Source: Microcaldota archaeon (GTDB taxonomy: Archaea > Micrarchaeota > Micrarchaeia > Anstonellales > Anstonellaceae). Taken from it: a DNA stretch of 38,194 nucleotides. Below, piece after piece: positions 21,287 through 31,000 of the stretch (its first letter is position 1; the number at the start of each line of letters is the position of its first letter). The stretch is from the NCBI GenBank assembly GCA_026396415.1, contig JAPLWX010000049.1, forward strand, positions 1 through 38,194, read 5' to 3'. Position numbers and translations under genes: made by a program. Below the pieces are notes generated by a model. It had not been told where the DNA came from, did not search any database, and was given only the letters and a program-made list of their open reading frames with translations.

Positions 21287-21843
21287 TGGAACTTTACGCC
21301 CGCGTGATTGACTTCATGCCCGAGGGCAGGTCCACCGACCGAATGCGCGAGCCGATAGCGCAGCTTGTGGGCGAGAAGTTCTTCACGCTGCTTGAGGTTT
21401 CCATCGTGCGTGGCTCGGCCTGCGCGCTTGGCCAGCGCCTGTGCATCGGCAAGGAAGGCAGGGTGGAGGTGGAGAAGATAAAGAAAAGGCTCGACTTCCA
21501 GGACCTGTCCGCCACTTCAAGGAGCGAGCTTCCCATCGCGGCAAGGAACATAATTTCCGACCGCGAGGCGGATTTCGTGGCATTCTTCAACAAGGCCGGC
21601 CCAATCTCCATGAGGCTGCACCAGCTCGAGCTCCTTTCCGGCATTGGCAAGAAGCACCTCCAGGAGCTTTTGGCTGCGCGCGAGGAAAAGCCGTTTGAAA
21701 GCTTCAAGGACATCCAGTCGCGCGTGTCGCTGCTCCCCGACCCGTCCAACCTCATAGTCTCGCGGGTGAACGAGGAGCTGGGCGGCGCCTCGAAATACTA
21801 CCTGTTCGTGCGGCCCCCCTCCAAGCACTACGAAGAGTACTGA
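21280..21843 (+). CDS. DUF655 protein (archaeal RNA-associated)
   Basis: A 187-aa member of the archaeal DUF655 family, which sits next to rpoF and ksgA in most archaea. The N-terminal OB-like part reads ARVIDFMPEGRSTDRMREP and includes RLCIGKEGRVEVEKIKKRL; the C-terminal part has a helix-hairpin-helix (LELLSGIGKKHLQELLAAREEKPFESF), so nucleic-acid binding is expected. The true start is probably ATG 21280 (or 21286). The frame is open from 21166, but the extra residues translate the duplicated start region and the hairpin insert. Because the upstream repeat copy also carries an in-frame ATGGAA, an N-terminally extended form cannot be excluded. Confidence 0.9.
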   Translation: MEMELYARVIDFMPEGRSTDRMREPIAQLVGEKFFTLLEVSIVRGSACALGQRLCIGKEGRVEVEKIKKRLDFQDLSATSRSELPIAARNIISDREADFVAFFNKAGPISMRLHQLELLSGIGKKHLQELLAAREEKPFESFKDIQSRVSLLPDPSNLIVSRVNEELGGASKYYLFVRPPSKHYEEY

Positions 21844-21914
21844 CCCCGAGCCCCTGCCGGGCCGGCAGCGAGCCGCTCTCATTTTATTCGTTTAGTGTGC
21901 AATCTTTCCATTGC

Positions 21915-22016
21915 GGGCCCGTAGCTCAATGGATAGAGCGGTTGGCTTCGAACTGGCAAATTGATTTTTGTTGGGAAGAGACCAAAAGGTTGCGAGTCCG
22001 AATCTCGCCGGGCCCG
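21915..22016 (+). tRNA. tRNA-Arg(TCG) with 37/38 intron
   Basis: Acceptor GGGCCCG pairs with CGGGCCC, discriminator G at 22016. D arm GCTC/GAGC; anticodon loop CTTCGA...A with anticodon TCG at 21948-21950; T arm GCGAG-TCCGAAT-CTCGC. The anticodon stem GTTGG/CCAAA has one G-A mismatch at its outer pair. The intron, 21952-21980, is 29 nt. Confidence 0.93.
21952..21980 (+). other. Canonical tRNA-Arg intron, perfect BHB
   Basis: Exon helix GG/CC, 3-nt bulge AGA, central 4-bp helix CTTC/GAAG, 3-nt bulge GAA and inner helix CTGGCAA/TTGTTGG give an exact bulge-helix-bulge. Cuts after the second bulge nucleotides define this 29-nt intron. Confidence 0.88.
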
Positions 22017-22026
22017 TGGTGGTAGT

Positions 22027-22761
22027 TTGGGTAATGCCTGCCCATTCCTAATATCGTGCCTTCTTCTTTCCCTGCCAGCCAACGCGCTGTTCCTTGCAGG
22101 GCAGGCGGAGCAAGGCGGCGCCATTTCCATGCTTTGCGAAGGGCAGGGCTCCGTGTTCCTCTCGCTACCAACAGGCGAGCTGCGCGCGCTGCCCCTTGAC
22201 TCGGATTTCCAGGCAAAATTCCTTCCCGCCTCCTCAGGTCCATACACAATCCAGTGCGGCAATGAGACAAGGACAGTGGAAGTCTCCCTGCCCGGGCGCG
22301 CAGGCTCTGCCGCCTATCCTGCCTGGGAACCTTATGCCGGCGCAGATATCCTCTTTCCCGCAGCAGGGGCGGCAATTGTTTTCCTTGCCGCGCTTTTCCT
22401 TGCTTCAAGATTTTTCCTCAAGCCCAGCACAATTTTTTCAAAGTCGGAAAGCGGAGGGCGCGTGAGGCTCTTATTGCGCGCTGGCGAGGATTTGCGCGGG
22501 ATAAAAATAAGCGACCCCCAGGGGGGCGAGGATGGGCAGCCCCTCGAGCTTTCCATCCCGCACCTGCCTTCCGGGGCGGATTGGAGCTGGGAATATGCCG
22601 GAAATCCTGGCGAGCCTTTGCTTTCCGCGCACCTGTCCGCAAAATGCGCAAAAGGCGGCATCTCCCTCCTTTCAGGCATGGGGGGCGGCGGCGCCCCGAA
22701 ACAAAAGGCGGCTGGGACGGAAAAGGCGGAGAAAAGGAAGCTTCCAAAACACCAGGGCTGA
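22027..22761 (+). CDS. Membrane-anchored secreted protein, TTG start
   Basis: Not recognised (244 aa). Only 10 nt separate the tRNA-Arg 3' end from the TTG start, which is the first in-frame start giving a proper signal peptide (CPFLISCLLLSLPANA); GGTGGT precedes it. The ectodomain (about 25-105) has two Cys and is beta-rich. A TM helix near 108-132 reads GAAIVFLAALFLASRFFL. The C-terminal half is predicted cytoplasmic, Gly-rich at the end with a Lys-rich tail (KAEKRKLPKHQG). It may be cotranscribed with the tRNA. Its stop is immediately followed by the stop of the convergent gene at 22762. Confidence 0.65.
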   Translation: MGNACPFLISCLLLSLPANALFLAGQAEQGGAISMLCEGQGSVFLSLPTGELRALPLDSDFQAKFLPASSGPYTIQCGNETRTVEVSLPGRAGSAAYPAWEPYAGADILFPAAGAAIVFLAALFLASRFFLKPSTIFSKSESGGRVRLLLRAGEDLRGIKISDPQGGEDGQPLELSIPHLPSGADWSWEYAGNPGEPLLSAHLSAKCAKGGISLLSGMGGGGAPKQKAAGTEKAEKRKLPKHQG

Positions 22762-23124
22762 CTATGGCGCGCGGGCCTGCTCGCCCGTGTGCCAGACGCC
22801 AGACACTATCATCACGGTTATGACGTCTACAAGCGCAAACGGCAGCAGAAGTATGGGGAAGCGCGTGATGAGCATTATCTGCACATATGCAAGCGAGAGG
22901 GCGAGTATGGCGCTTGCTGCCGTCCGGCTTTTCCAGCAAAATACGGAGCCGATGAATAGCACGGCGAGCGCCCCTCCTGTTGCAAATGCTATCGGAAGGT
23001 CCAGCTGCACGAAAAAGCCAAGCGCAGTGGCGCATACAAGCAGCACCTCAGCTATCATGGCCAGAAGGATGCCGTCCACAGCGGCATTTTCCCTTGCACG
23101 GTGTATTGCGCACATATGCTTCAC
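22762..23124 (-). CDS. Four-TM small membrane protein
   Basis: Not recognised (120 aa). Four hydrophobic helices (about 17-40, 42-63, 69-89 and 92-111) with short loops; the only charges are at the termini and in loops. The GTG at 23124 overlaps the ksgA stop as GTGA, so coupled translation is likely; an ATG at 23115 is the alternative start. It could be a holin-like or DUF-type membrane protein, but nothing decides this. Confidence 0.65.
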   Translation of the reverse strand: MKHMCAIHRARENAAVDGILLAMIAEVLLVCATALGFFVQLDLPIAFATGGALAVLFIGSVFCWKSRTAASAILALSLAYVQIMLITRFPILLLPFALVDVITVMIVSGVWHTGEQARAP

Positions 23125-23900
23125 TCATCCTGCATCCGCGCGGCACAAAGCTGCCGCGCAACCCCGAGCGCCTCGGAAGGCGACAGCGAGAAGACTTTCC
23201 TCCCATTGTATTTAAGCGTTTGCGCGATTTGCCCGGCGGATTGCCTGTCGCGGCTCCCGAACAGGTCCCACCGCGCATCCACCACGGCGTTTTTCACGCT
23301 TTTTTTCTTGTGGGAAAAAATCGCGCCAATCGCCCTCTCCTCGCAGCCAGTCAGCAAAAAGCCTGTTTTCACGAGCGAGACGATGCACGAGTCCACCTTT
23401 GGCGGAGGCGAAAACGCGGCCCTTTCCACCAGCGCAAGCGTTTCCGCCCTGTACGTGAGCTGGGAAAAGACAGAGAGCCTTCCGTATTCATGGCTCCCCG
23501 GCTCTGCCATCATGCGCGCTGCGACCTCTTTTTGCATGCAAAGCACGGCCTTGTCGAAGTTCATGCGCGACAGCTTCAGGAGGATGGGCGAGGTGATGTA
23601 ATACGGGATGTTCCCCACCACCCTGCCGAAGCGCGCTTTCTCGTCATACTCGAGAAAGTCCCCCTCATGCACGCGCACGCGCTTGTAGGCTGCGAACCTC
23701 ATGCGAAGCTGCCTTGCAAGCTTCGGGTCGAATTCCACCGCCGTGACGTGCCCTGCGCCGCAGGAAAGGAGCCTTGCCGTGAGCCGCCCGTCGCCTGCGC
23801 CGATTTCCAGGACGGAGTTGCTGCGCGCGTCCGCGCATTTTGCCTCGTAGGCAAGGACGCCTTCATCAACAAGGAAATGCTGCCCCAATTTGGCGCGCAT
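23121..23900 (-). CDS. ksgA: 16S rRNA dimethyladenosine transferase
   Basis: Methylates two adjacent adenosines in helix 45 of 16S rRNA using SAM (259 aa, normal length). KLGQHFLVDEGVL at the N-terminus, VLEIGAGDGRLTARL (SAM motif I), AVEFDPKLA, then the catalytic NIPYYITSPILLKL motif near residue 98 are all intact. The C-terminal helical domain has FSHKKKSVKNAV. In most archaea it follows DUF655; here it is on the opposite strand with tRNA-Arg and two membrane genes in between. It starts 9 bp after the MetAP stop, so the two are likely cotranscribed. Confidence 0.95.
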   Translation of the reverse strand: MRAKLGQHFLVDEGVLAYEAKCADARSNSVLEIGAGDGRLTARLLSCGAGHVTAVEFDPKLARQLRMRFAAYKRVRVHEGDFLEYDEKARFGRVVGNIPYYITSPILLKLSRMNFDKAVLCMQKEVAARMMAEPGSHEYGRLSVFSQLTYRAETLALVERAAFSPPPKVDSCIVSLVKTGFLLTGCEERAIGAIFSHKKKSVKNAVVDARWDLFGSRDRQSAGQIAQTLKYNGRKVFSLSPSEALGVARQLCAARMQDE

Positions 23901-23909
23901 GGCATCGCC

Positions 23910-24887
23910 TCAAGCCTTCGTAGTCACTTTTGCGGAATCGTGCTCCACAACCACGGTGTGCTCGAACTGCGTCACCATGCCCTTGCCGGTGTCGCGCAGC
24001 ACCGGGTAGGGATGGAGCGCGCCGGAGTTCATTAGCTCGCGAAGGGCTGTGGAAAGCGTGAGGCGCGACTTGAACACGTCCCTCAGCCAGCGCTCCGCGA
24101 ACGGGAGCGAGAAGTAATTGGCCACGATATGTTCCATCAGCTCGCGCGAGTACTTCATGCGGAGCTTTGGCGTGGCCTGGAGCGCGAATATCTCCACCTG
24201 GCTCGTGTCCGCCACATGCCCGCTTCCTGTCGAGGCAAATGGCTCGATCGCGAAAATGTCCCCTTCCTGCACTTCGTATCCTTTGTGCCCGCTTATGTTC
24301 GGTATGTCCACCCCTGCATGCAGGAGGTAGGGCTCAATCTTGTGGCCGGTCAGGTTCTCAATCGGCTTGTAGCCGCGCGACACGATTTCCTTCTCTATCG
24401 CCGCGCCTATGTCGCCGACAAATACGCCCGGCTTTATGCAGGCGAGCGCGGCATCAAGCGCAGCGGAGCTTGCCTCGCAAAGCTTGCCGTATTCGCCCGA
24501 CAGGTCCACGGTGACCGCCGTGTCGCCGATGCATCCGTCAATCTGCGCGCCGATGTCGATTTTCACCAGGTCGGTCTCGCCTATCAGGATGGCGTTGTCC
24601 GCCTCCGGCGTGAAGTGCGCCGCAATCTCGTTGATGGATATGTTCGCGGGAAAGCCGGGCTTCCCGCCCGCATCCGCAATCATCTTTTCAAGCGACTCCG
24701 CGATGTCGAAGTAGGACTCGCCGGGAAGCACGAGCTTGGGCGCCTCCTTGAGGACCGATGCCGCGATTTTCCCGGCTTTTTCGAAATTCGCATACATCCG
24801 TGCCATGTCCTCTTCTGTCGGCTCGTCATGGGCGTGCGCGTGCCCCTCATGTCCATCCGCCTCTTGGGAAATGTCATCATCAGCCAT
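23910..24887 (-). CDS. map: Methionine aminopeptidase, type II
   Basis: Removes the initiator Met from new proteins with two metal ions (325 aa). Metal ligands and motifs: LVKIDIGAQIDGCIGDTAVTVD (two Asp), GHKIEPYLLHAGVDIPN (His), GDIFAIEPFAS (Glu) and a final QFEHTVVVEHD (Glu). The archaeal type II insert is present. An extra N-terminal leader of about 30 residues is acidic and His-rich (HEGHAHAHDEPTEED) and may bind metal. Start ATG 24887; ATG 24899 is also in frame. The promoter is the palindromic TATA at 24913-24927 shared with the divergent gene. Confidence 0.94.
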   Translation of the reverse strand: MADDDISQEADGHEGHAHAHDEPTEEDMARMYANFEKAGKIAASVLKEAPKLVLPGESYFDIAESLEKMIADAGGKPGFPANISINEIAAHFTPEADNAILIGETDLVKIDIGAQIDGCIGDTAVTVDLSGEYGKLCEASSAALDAALACIKPGVFVGDIGAAIEKEIVSRGYKPIENLTGHKIEPYLLHAGVDIPNISGHKGYEVQEGDIFAIEPFASTGSGHVADTSQVEIFALQATPKLRMKYSRELMEHIVANYFSLPFAERWLRDVFKSRLTLSTALRELMNSGALHPYPVLRDTGKGMVTQFEHTVVVEHDSAKVTTKA

Positions 24888-24912
24888 AATATCACGCATA
24901 AATTGGCATCCT

Positions 24913-24927
24913 CAGCTTTATAAGCTG
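24913..24927. promoter_or_regulatory. Palindromic TATA between divergent genes
   Basis: CAGCTTTATAAGCTG is a palindrome around a TATA core. It lies about 25 bp from both MetAP (minus) and the zinc/TM gene at 24947 (plus), the right spacing for leaderless starts on both sides from one element. Confidence 0.55.
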
Positions 24928-24946
24928 GCGGGGAGGAAACCGCTCC

Positions 24947-25369
24947 ATGGCAACGCGGGCTGATGCGGGGAAAAAAGGCGCGCGCGCACAGGCGCAGGCA
25001 AAAGGCGCACGCGCACAGGCGCAGGAAAAAGGAGTCTGCATAATCTGCGGAGAGGAAGCGCAAGGCACGCCTGCTGCGAATGATTTTCCCGTCCGTTTTG
25101 CCAGATGGCTGCGTTCCGCTTTCAAGCAGCCTGCCAAGCATACAATTGCCTGCAAGGGGCATCTGGATGAGGCAAGGGCAAGGCGCGCAAAGTATGAGAA
25201 AAAAGTGCGCGACTACCTCATCGGCGCAGCGCTGATCTTCGTCCTTATAGCCGCGGGCGGCGTCATCTTCGGAAGGGCGGACATCGGGCTTTTCGTGCCG
25301 GCTTTCCTGGGCGGGCTTGCCGTCGCGCTTCTTCCATGCTTCTACTATTTCCCGTCGTTTGGCAAGTGA
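24947..25369 (+). CDS. Cys-cluster protein with two C-terminal TM
   Basis: Not recognised (140 aa). A basic N-terminus has two near-identical Gly-Ala-Arg-Ala-Gln-Ala-Gln units. Then come CIICGEE and a later CKGH, a possible zinc site; a helix rich in Arg/Lys (EARARRAKYEKKVRDY); and two TM helices (about 92-112 and 115-135). The start at 24947 fits a leaderless message from the palindromic TATA. The cytoplasmic zinc head and membrane tail resemble small scaffold proteins, but no role can be stated. Confidence 0.68.
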   Translation: MATRADAGKKGARAQAQAKGARAQAQEKGVCIICGEEAQGTPAANDFPVRFARWLRSAFKQPAKHTIACKGHLDEARARRAKYEKKVRDYLIGAALIFVLIAAGGVIFGRADIGLFVPAFLGGLAVALLPCFYYFPSFGK

Positions 25370-25391
25370 TGGCCCGCTGCTCCCAAAAAGC

Positions 25392-25399
25392 ATTATAAA
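25392..25399 (+). promoter_or_regulatory. TATA box of the membrane-paralogue operon
   Basis: ATTATAAA ends 21 nt before the ATG at 25421, preceded by a purine-rich AAAAAGC stretch that could be a BRE. It predicts a leaderless mRNA. No other clear TATA box was noticed in the short gaps between the following genes, so this may be the only promoter for the whole array. Confidence 0.6.
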
Positions 25400-25420
25400 C
25401 CTCACCGGCGACGATTTTGC

Positions 25421-26947
25421 ATGGGAGGGGCGCTAGTACCAAGGCACACATTCCTTATCCTACTCCTCGCGCTCTCCCTCGTTCCGGCAGCATTTGCCGC
25501 CAACCCCCATCAGAGCGGGTGCACCTGCACTGGCAAGGCAATGTGCGGCGCCCCCTGCTCGGCCGGCTCTGAATGCTGCAGCGGCTCGTGCGATGGCGAG
25601 TGCGTGCGCTGCCTTGGCATCGGAGATACCTACCAAAATGGCATGGGCGCGTGCTGCTTCGGGCTGGTGCATGATGCGAATGGCAAGTGCGCCGAGCCGC
25701 CCCCCCAAAGCGGCTCCGGCAACTGGTACGACAACATATATGTATGGGCGGGGCTTGCGGTAATAATGTCCGCAGCATTCATCGGCCTTGCCTACATGGC
25801 GTCCCAGCTCTTCCAAATACGGATGCTCGAGGGCTGGGTGAGGATCGAGCTTGGCGAGCTTGCCACCAGCATGGTGATTGCCGTTTTCTGCGTTGCGCTC
25901 ATAGCAACCACCAACGCGGCGGCGCAATTCCTTACCTGCGCACCATGCGCCCCTGGCGACATTAATTGCGAGCCATGTCCCACCGATGTCATTTCAGCCT
26001 CGCAGCAGTTCATGGCCACGCTTTACGGCGACGGGCACGCGCTTTACTCCAAGCTTGCAATCGTGTACTTCAACGTGGCAAAAGTTGCGTCGTATTCCTA
26101 CACTGCGGGCACCTCCATCGGCGGCTATGCCACCATAAGCTATTCCTCCTCGCCGGCATCAGGCATGTCGCCTTTGGTTTCCGAAGTGGGGCAGGCGCTT
26201 GACTCGGTGGCAAACTACATGCTGCTTGCAGCCGCGCAGGCAGCGTTCCTGAAATTCTTCGGGGCAGCCTCGCTTGTGATGCTGCCGGTCGGCATTTTCC
26301 TGCGCTCGTTCTCGTTCACGCGCAGGCTGGGCGCCACCTTGCTTGCCGCGACCATTGCAGCGGCCGTCATCTATCCGGCGTCAGTGCTGCTTTCGCAGCA
26401 GGTCTACAACACGTTTGCCCCTGAGATGAAAGGGCTGGACGCAAACGGCGGGGGCACGCCATTTGGAAACGTCAAGGTGAAAGACGCCGAAAACCCGCCC
26501 GCATCAAGCGTGGTGTGCAATACCTATATGCAGTATTTCGTGCAAAGCCCCCTCCCGTTCCTGGGCGGCGAGATTGGCTGGTGGGTGGTGGTTGGCACCC
26601 CGATATGCCTCATCGTGGCAATAGCGGGCGGCGCGGGATTTATCCCCTGCATGTCTTCAGTATACCAGATAATCAGCTGGATATTCATGTTACTAAAGGC
26701 GATTTTCCCCATCCTGCTTTTTGTCTCGGTCTTTGTCGCAATGGAGAATGGCACCAAGACCGACAAGCTGCTGAACGACTTTTACACACCCCTGCACGAC
26801 TATGTACTGCCTGCGGTCGCGAAATTCGCAGTGCTCTCGCTTGCCACCTTCATTATCCCAATAATAATCACGCTGTCGCTGCTGCGCGGCTTCGCCACCA
26901 TGTTCGGAGGCGAGGCGCAGCTGTACGGGCTTTCCAAGATGATTTGA
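25421..26947 (+). CDS. Membrane-array paralogue 1
   Basis: First of six related polytopic proteins (508 aa). Signal peptide 1-26. A small Cys-rich domain (34-90) includes AGSECCSGSCDGEC, a disulfide-knot-like pattern. TM1 (106-130) reads IGLAYMASQLF; a linker with Glu (GWVRIELGEL) leads to TM2 (147-165); CAPCAPGDINCEPC follows on the outside. An exposed helical loop contains ASQQFMATLY and VAKVASYSYTAG (192-230). The TM3/TM4 hairpin (265-325) has the shared motif FLRSFSFTRRLGATLLA with the second Arg near 300, then VIYPA. Three more TM helices end in LLRGFATMFGGEAQLYGL. Unlike the others it has an extra TM near 388-415. Function unknown; the topology recalls VirB6/TrbL-like channels, by inference only. 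Confidence 0.8.
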   Translation: MGGALVPRHTFLILLLALSLVPAAFAANPHQSGCTCTGKAMCGAPCSAGSECCSGSCDGECVRCLGIGDTYQNGMGACCFGLVHDANGKCAEPPPQSGSGNWYDNIYVWAGLAVIMSAAFIGLAYMASQLFQIRMLEGWVRIELGELATSMVIAVFCVALIATTNAAAQFLTCAPCAPGDINCEPCPTDVISASQQFMATLYGDGHALYSKLAIVYFNVAKVASYSYTAGTSIGGYATISYSSSPASGMSPLVSEVGQALDSVANYMLLAAAQAAFLKFFGAASLVMLPVGIFLRSFSFTRRLGATLLAATIAAAVIYPASVLLSQQVYNTFAPEMKGLDANGGGTPFGNVKVKDAENPPASSVVCNTYMQYFVQSPLPFLGGEIGWWVVVGTPICLIVAIAGGAGFIPCMSSVYQIISWIFMLLKAIFPILLFVSVFVAMENGTKTDKLLNDFYTPLHDYVLPAVAKFAVLSLATFIIPIIITLSLLRGFATMFGGEAQLYGLSKMI

Positions 26948-28053
26948 TGGAAACAGGGACAGGCATCGCATCCCTGCCATTGCGGCGCGATTGCGAGCTT
27001 GTGCGCTGCGCCGCAGCGGAATCATCCGCGCCTGCCGGCATCGGCATGCGCCTGTCATGCTGGCTGGCGGTGAAATCATTGCTTGCGCTGCTGCTCGCAG
27101 CATCCGTTGCTTGGGCGGACGGCACGCCGCCTGCCTACCTAGGCACCAACTCGACTTGCGGCGTGGAAAGCTTTGGCGCGTCAGGCGGCGGCGAGGCAGT
27201 CTCGTTTATCGCGCTTTCATTCGCACTCGTCTCCCTCTGCATTGCGCTTGCCTACATGTACTCCAAGTTCCACGAGGACCCTGCAATGGGCGTGTGGGCG
27301 AAGGACGAGGCTTTCAACCTGGTGATTTCGGTGTTTTTGTTTGCCGGCCTCCTGGTTTTCTTCAGCGCCTCCTGCTCCCTCGCCTCCGGCTACTCCGGCG
27401 GCAACCCAATCTATGCATCGCAGCAGTACCTGGACTCGCTCATCTCGTCAAACGGCCTTAACATCCTCAAGACGCTTACCTCGGACAGCCTCACCAACCA
27501 ATTGGACGCCACAAAATACCGCTACCTCGGGCTCACCCCGTTCTGGGGCGAGGGCGCGGCGCTGCGCTCCAACCGCAAGGCATATTCTTCGCACGAGGAA
27601 TATCTCATTGACATGTACCTGCCCATCATTGCCAGCCTCACCGCCCAAAAGTACATAATCACAGGCATTGCGTGGATGGGCGCCTATGTCCTGCTTCCGT
27701 TCGCTTTCGTGATGCGGCTCATCCCGCCCACGCGCGACTTTGGCAACGTCTTAATCGCGCTCTTCTTCGGCCTCTATATAGTGGTGCCCACCATGTATGC
27801 CATGAGCGGCAAGGTTTTCATGCAGGACATCGCGAACAACCGCTCTCCCTACACCACCGACCCCTCGCTTGAGAAGTTCTGCTCCTACGGGCTGGACAAC
27901 AGCCAGCCCCCTTGCGGCCCATCCAGCGGCACAATCCTTTACAGGATAGGCTCCACCATCCCTCAGGCGGTGTTCCTGCCCAACCTGGTGATCATCGTGG
28001 CAATCAGCTGCATAATGGCGCTTTCAAAAGCCTTGCGCGCAATAGCGGTGTGA
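26947..28053 (+). CDS. Membrane-array paralogue 2
   Basis: Second paralogue (368 aa from this start). Its ATG overlaps the previous stop as TGATG, which supports coupling. That start leaves 33 residues before the signal-like MRLSCWLAVKSLLALLLAA, so ATG 27046 is an alternative. TM1 has IALAYMYSKF, the linker GVWAKDEAF, and TM2 SVFLFAGLLVFF. The exposed loop contains YASQQYLDSLIS. The TM3/TM4 hairpin has VMRLIPPTRDFGNVLIA near residue 254. The C-terminal TM is present but the G-G-[DE] tail is missing (it ends KALRAIAV), making it the most divergent C-terminus of the six. Confidence 0.78.
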   Translation: METGTGIASLPLRRDCELVRCAAAESSAPAGIGMRLSCWLAVKSLLALLLAASVAWADGTPPAYLGTNSTCGVESFGASGGGEAVSFIALSFALVSLCIALAYMYSKFHEDPAMGVWAKDEAFNLVISVFLFAGLLVFFSASCSLASGYSGGNPIYASQQYLDSLISSNGLNILKTLTSDSLTNQLDATKYRYLGLTPFWGEGAALRSNRKAYSSHEEYLIDMYLPIIASLTAQKYIITGIAWMGAYVLLPFAFVMRLIPPTRDFGNVLIALFFGLYIVVPTMYAMSGKVFMQDIANNRSPYTTDPSLEKFCSYGLDNSQPPCGPSSGTILYRIGSTIPQAVFLPNLVIIVAISCIMALSKALRAIAV

Positions 28054-28058
28054 AAAAT

Positions 28059-31000
28059 ATGGCATCAAGCAAACAGGCAGGCATTGGAATCCGTTTCTTC
28101 GTTTTCCTCAGCTTCGCCCTCCTTTCCCTCTTTACTGCCTCGGCGCACGCCACATCTGGCGTGTGCGGGCAATTCTACTCTGGCTCAGGCACCTGCACAA
28201 CAACTTCCCCCAGCGGCACGCAAAGCGTGATCTGCAGCAGCGACGGCTTGCAAGACCCGGATTGCTGTACTTCAGTGCAGGGCTGCGAGTGGAAAACCCC
28301 ATACACTGGCGACGATGGCTACTGCGATGCCCAGGGCGGCAGCTCTTTTGTGGACTGCTCGGACTACAACAACAACCAGGAGGCCTGCGATGCGGTGGGC
28401 TGCACCTTCACCCAAAACTCCGGGGTGGGCGGCTGCACCGGGAGCGCAAGCGGCAGCGGGTACGGGATGCCCTGCGGCTCAGGCTGCGCCACCTGCCTTG
28501 TGTGCGACACCACTGTCAATCCTAGCAGGTGCACCCAGAAGCCAGGCGTGTGCACCACCCTGCCTGCCGAATATGTCGCGCCTCCCCCATCCGACCAGCA
28601 AGCCGGCACAGGACTCACTCCCCAATCGGCAATCGGCAACCTCCAATCAGGCACCACTGGCGGCACTGGCGGGGCGGTGGTGGGAAGCTCCTCCAGCATC
28701 TACAAGGTGGGCTGGTTCTCAGACTGGAAGGTCATGGGCCTGATTGGCGTTGCAATAGTGTGCTCCATAATCGCGCTTGCCGCAATGATCGGCATTGCGT
28801 TCAACATGCCCGAAGTGCGCGCGTTTGCCAACACCGAAATCAAGCAGGCGGTAATCTCCGTGCTGCTCATTGTCTCGCTCATCGCGCTGGTCACCTTCTT
28901 CGACACAATCGCCGCGCTCTCAATCTCGTCCGCAGACCTTCCCGTCGCCTGCAACACCGCCGAGCCATGCTATATCACCGCGGCAAAGGCGTACCTCGGG
29001 CAGATTTACGACACCGGCAGCGAGTACGCGAAAAACCAGCTTAGCGAGTCCATCGTGAACGCCAAGCGCGCAAGCTATGGCTACAACCTCAACCTGAACA
29101 AGATATACCTGCTCTTCGCAGGCATGTCCATCCGCTTCAATGCGGGCGACTCGCTTGTCGCAGAGCGGCATGGCGCGCTTTTCACCCAGGCATCCAAGCT
29201 CATATCAAGCGTCTACTCGCAGAAATACTTCATCGACGTCATCACATTTGGCGTGGCGCCGCTTTTCATTTTGCTTGGCATCGTGCTTCGCACCTTTTTC
29301 TTCACGCGCAAGCTGGGCGGGCTCCTGCTCGCAATCGCGATTTCCCTGTTCATAGTCTATCCGCTCACATATGCATTCGCCTGGTATACGCTCAATGTCA
29401 CGGTATATGGCGAGCGGACGCTCTCGGTCGCCGACCCCAACTGCCCGGGCGAGTGCACCGGCACCTATCCCGTCGCATTCTTCACCGACAGCTCAGGCGA
29501 TTTGGTGCAGTTCCCCACCATCCAGTCCATAATGCGCGCAGGCATCAACAAGACCAACTGGCAAAGCGGCGGGCCGGCCGGGGCTTTCCCGGGATTGGTG
29601 GCATGCCGCGACCTGTCTGCCATAAATCTGCCAACAGGCGTTGCGCCCAACTCCTGCCCCGATTGCCCTGACTATTGCCGCGACGTGCCCTTCCCTTCGG
29701 GCATCCCGGGCTGCAACATAACAAAATGCTCTGCATGCAATGCCGGCTGCAAGATAGTGCGCCAGCGCCTCACCTGCCAGACCGACCCGTCCTGCGCAGG
29801 CAAGTGCCCGCTCAACTGCCGCACGCGCGTGCCGCTTGAAAACAAGTGCTTCAGCAACGAGACGGGAGGCATCATGCCTGCCAGCCTGGGGGTGAGCTGC
29901 TCGGGCTGCGGCAAATACCCTGCATGGTGCCGCTTCCTGAAAAACGAGTCGGGCGTGCTGACTCCTGTTTACAACGACCCGGCCAAAGACAAGGCGTGTA
30001 CGGATCCCGCCACCGGCAAAGACATTTCCAACGACCCTGCCTGCCCGCAGCAGTGCTCCTATATCACCAGCATGGGAACCGACGCCACCTGCGACTCGCT
30101 TTGCAGCGACCCCGCCACCAACACGGTCTGCCCCAAGGAATGCCGCGTGGGCGAGCTTCTCAACGATCCTTCCTGGGCCGGCACGTATGACCTCGACCCG
30201 CCCAACCTGACGCGCTCGTGCAGCGAAACACCTGGGATAGATGCCGCATGCAAAACCTGCGCCAAGCATCCAGAATGCCTTGTCACGGCGGCTCACATCA
30301 CAGGCTGCTCGAAATACCCGACGGTCACGCATACGTCCCAGCTCTGCCTGGACTGCCCGGACTATTGCAGGCGCGACAACTTCAACAACTTCTTCACCAG
30401 CCTGTCAAATGTGGAGCGAAACTCCTCCAATTTCCCCAACGCCTGCCTGCCTGCCTTTGCGCCTGGCATAAACTGCAGCACCTCCGGCACCCCGCCCGCG
30501 TGCAACTCCTCATGCAGGATGGCCAGCTTCCCGACAATCTGCAGGCCATATCAGAAGCCTCCCGCAGCAAACACTTCACTGTGCGGCGCCTGCCCCGACT
30601 CAACGCGCTTCACCGTGCGCTACACCAAGAATGGCACCAACTGCAGCGGCGGCCAGCCGCAGGGCAGCGGGGGCCTATCTCCGCCGCCAACAGGCGGCTA
30701 CACCATTCTCTTTTCCAGCACAGGCGCCTCTGGCAGCACAATCAGGCTTGCAGAGGGGGGAAACGATCAAAACGGGCAGGGCGAGGCGCCCTGCACCGTG
30801 ACATTTGCCAATCTCTCGCTCAAAAGCCAGTACGACTGCTCAACTGCAGCATGCCCCTCGTACTGCCAGGACCCCGTTGTGGTGAATTTGCCCAATGAAA
30901 GCTTCGACCCTGCATGCAAAGATGCCATCCTCACAGGCTGCCCATATGGATGCCGCGTGAAGGGCGTCGGGTCGGGCTTCCTGGATACAAACGCATGCTC

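Noticed and set aside
21961-22026. Start of the secreted protein inside the tRNA-Arg intron
   Set aside because: The frame is open there but translates the tRNA; the signal peptide fits the TTG at 22027.
26515-26946. Long open frame upstream of paralogue 2
   Set aside because: It overlaps paralogue 1 in another frame with shadow-like composition (rich in Arg, His and Pro); the real start is the TGATG overlap or later.
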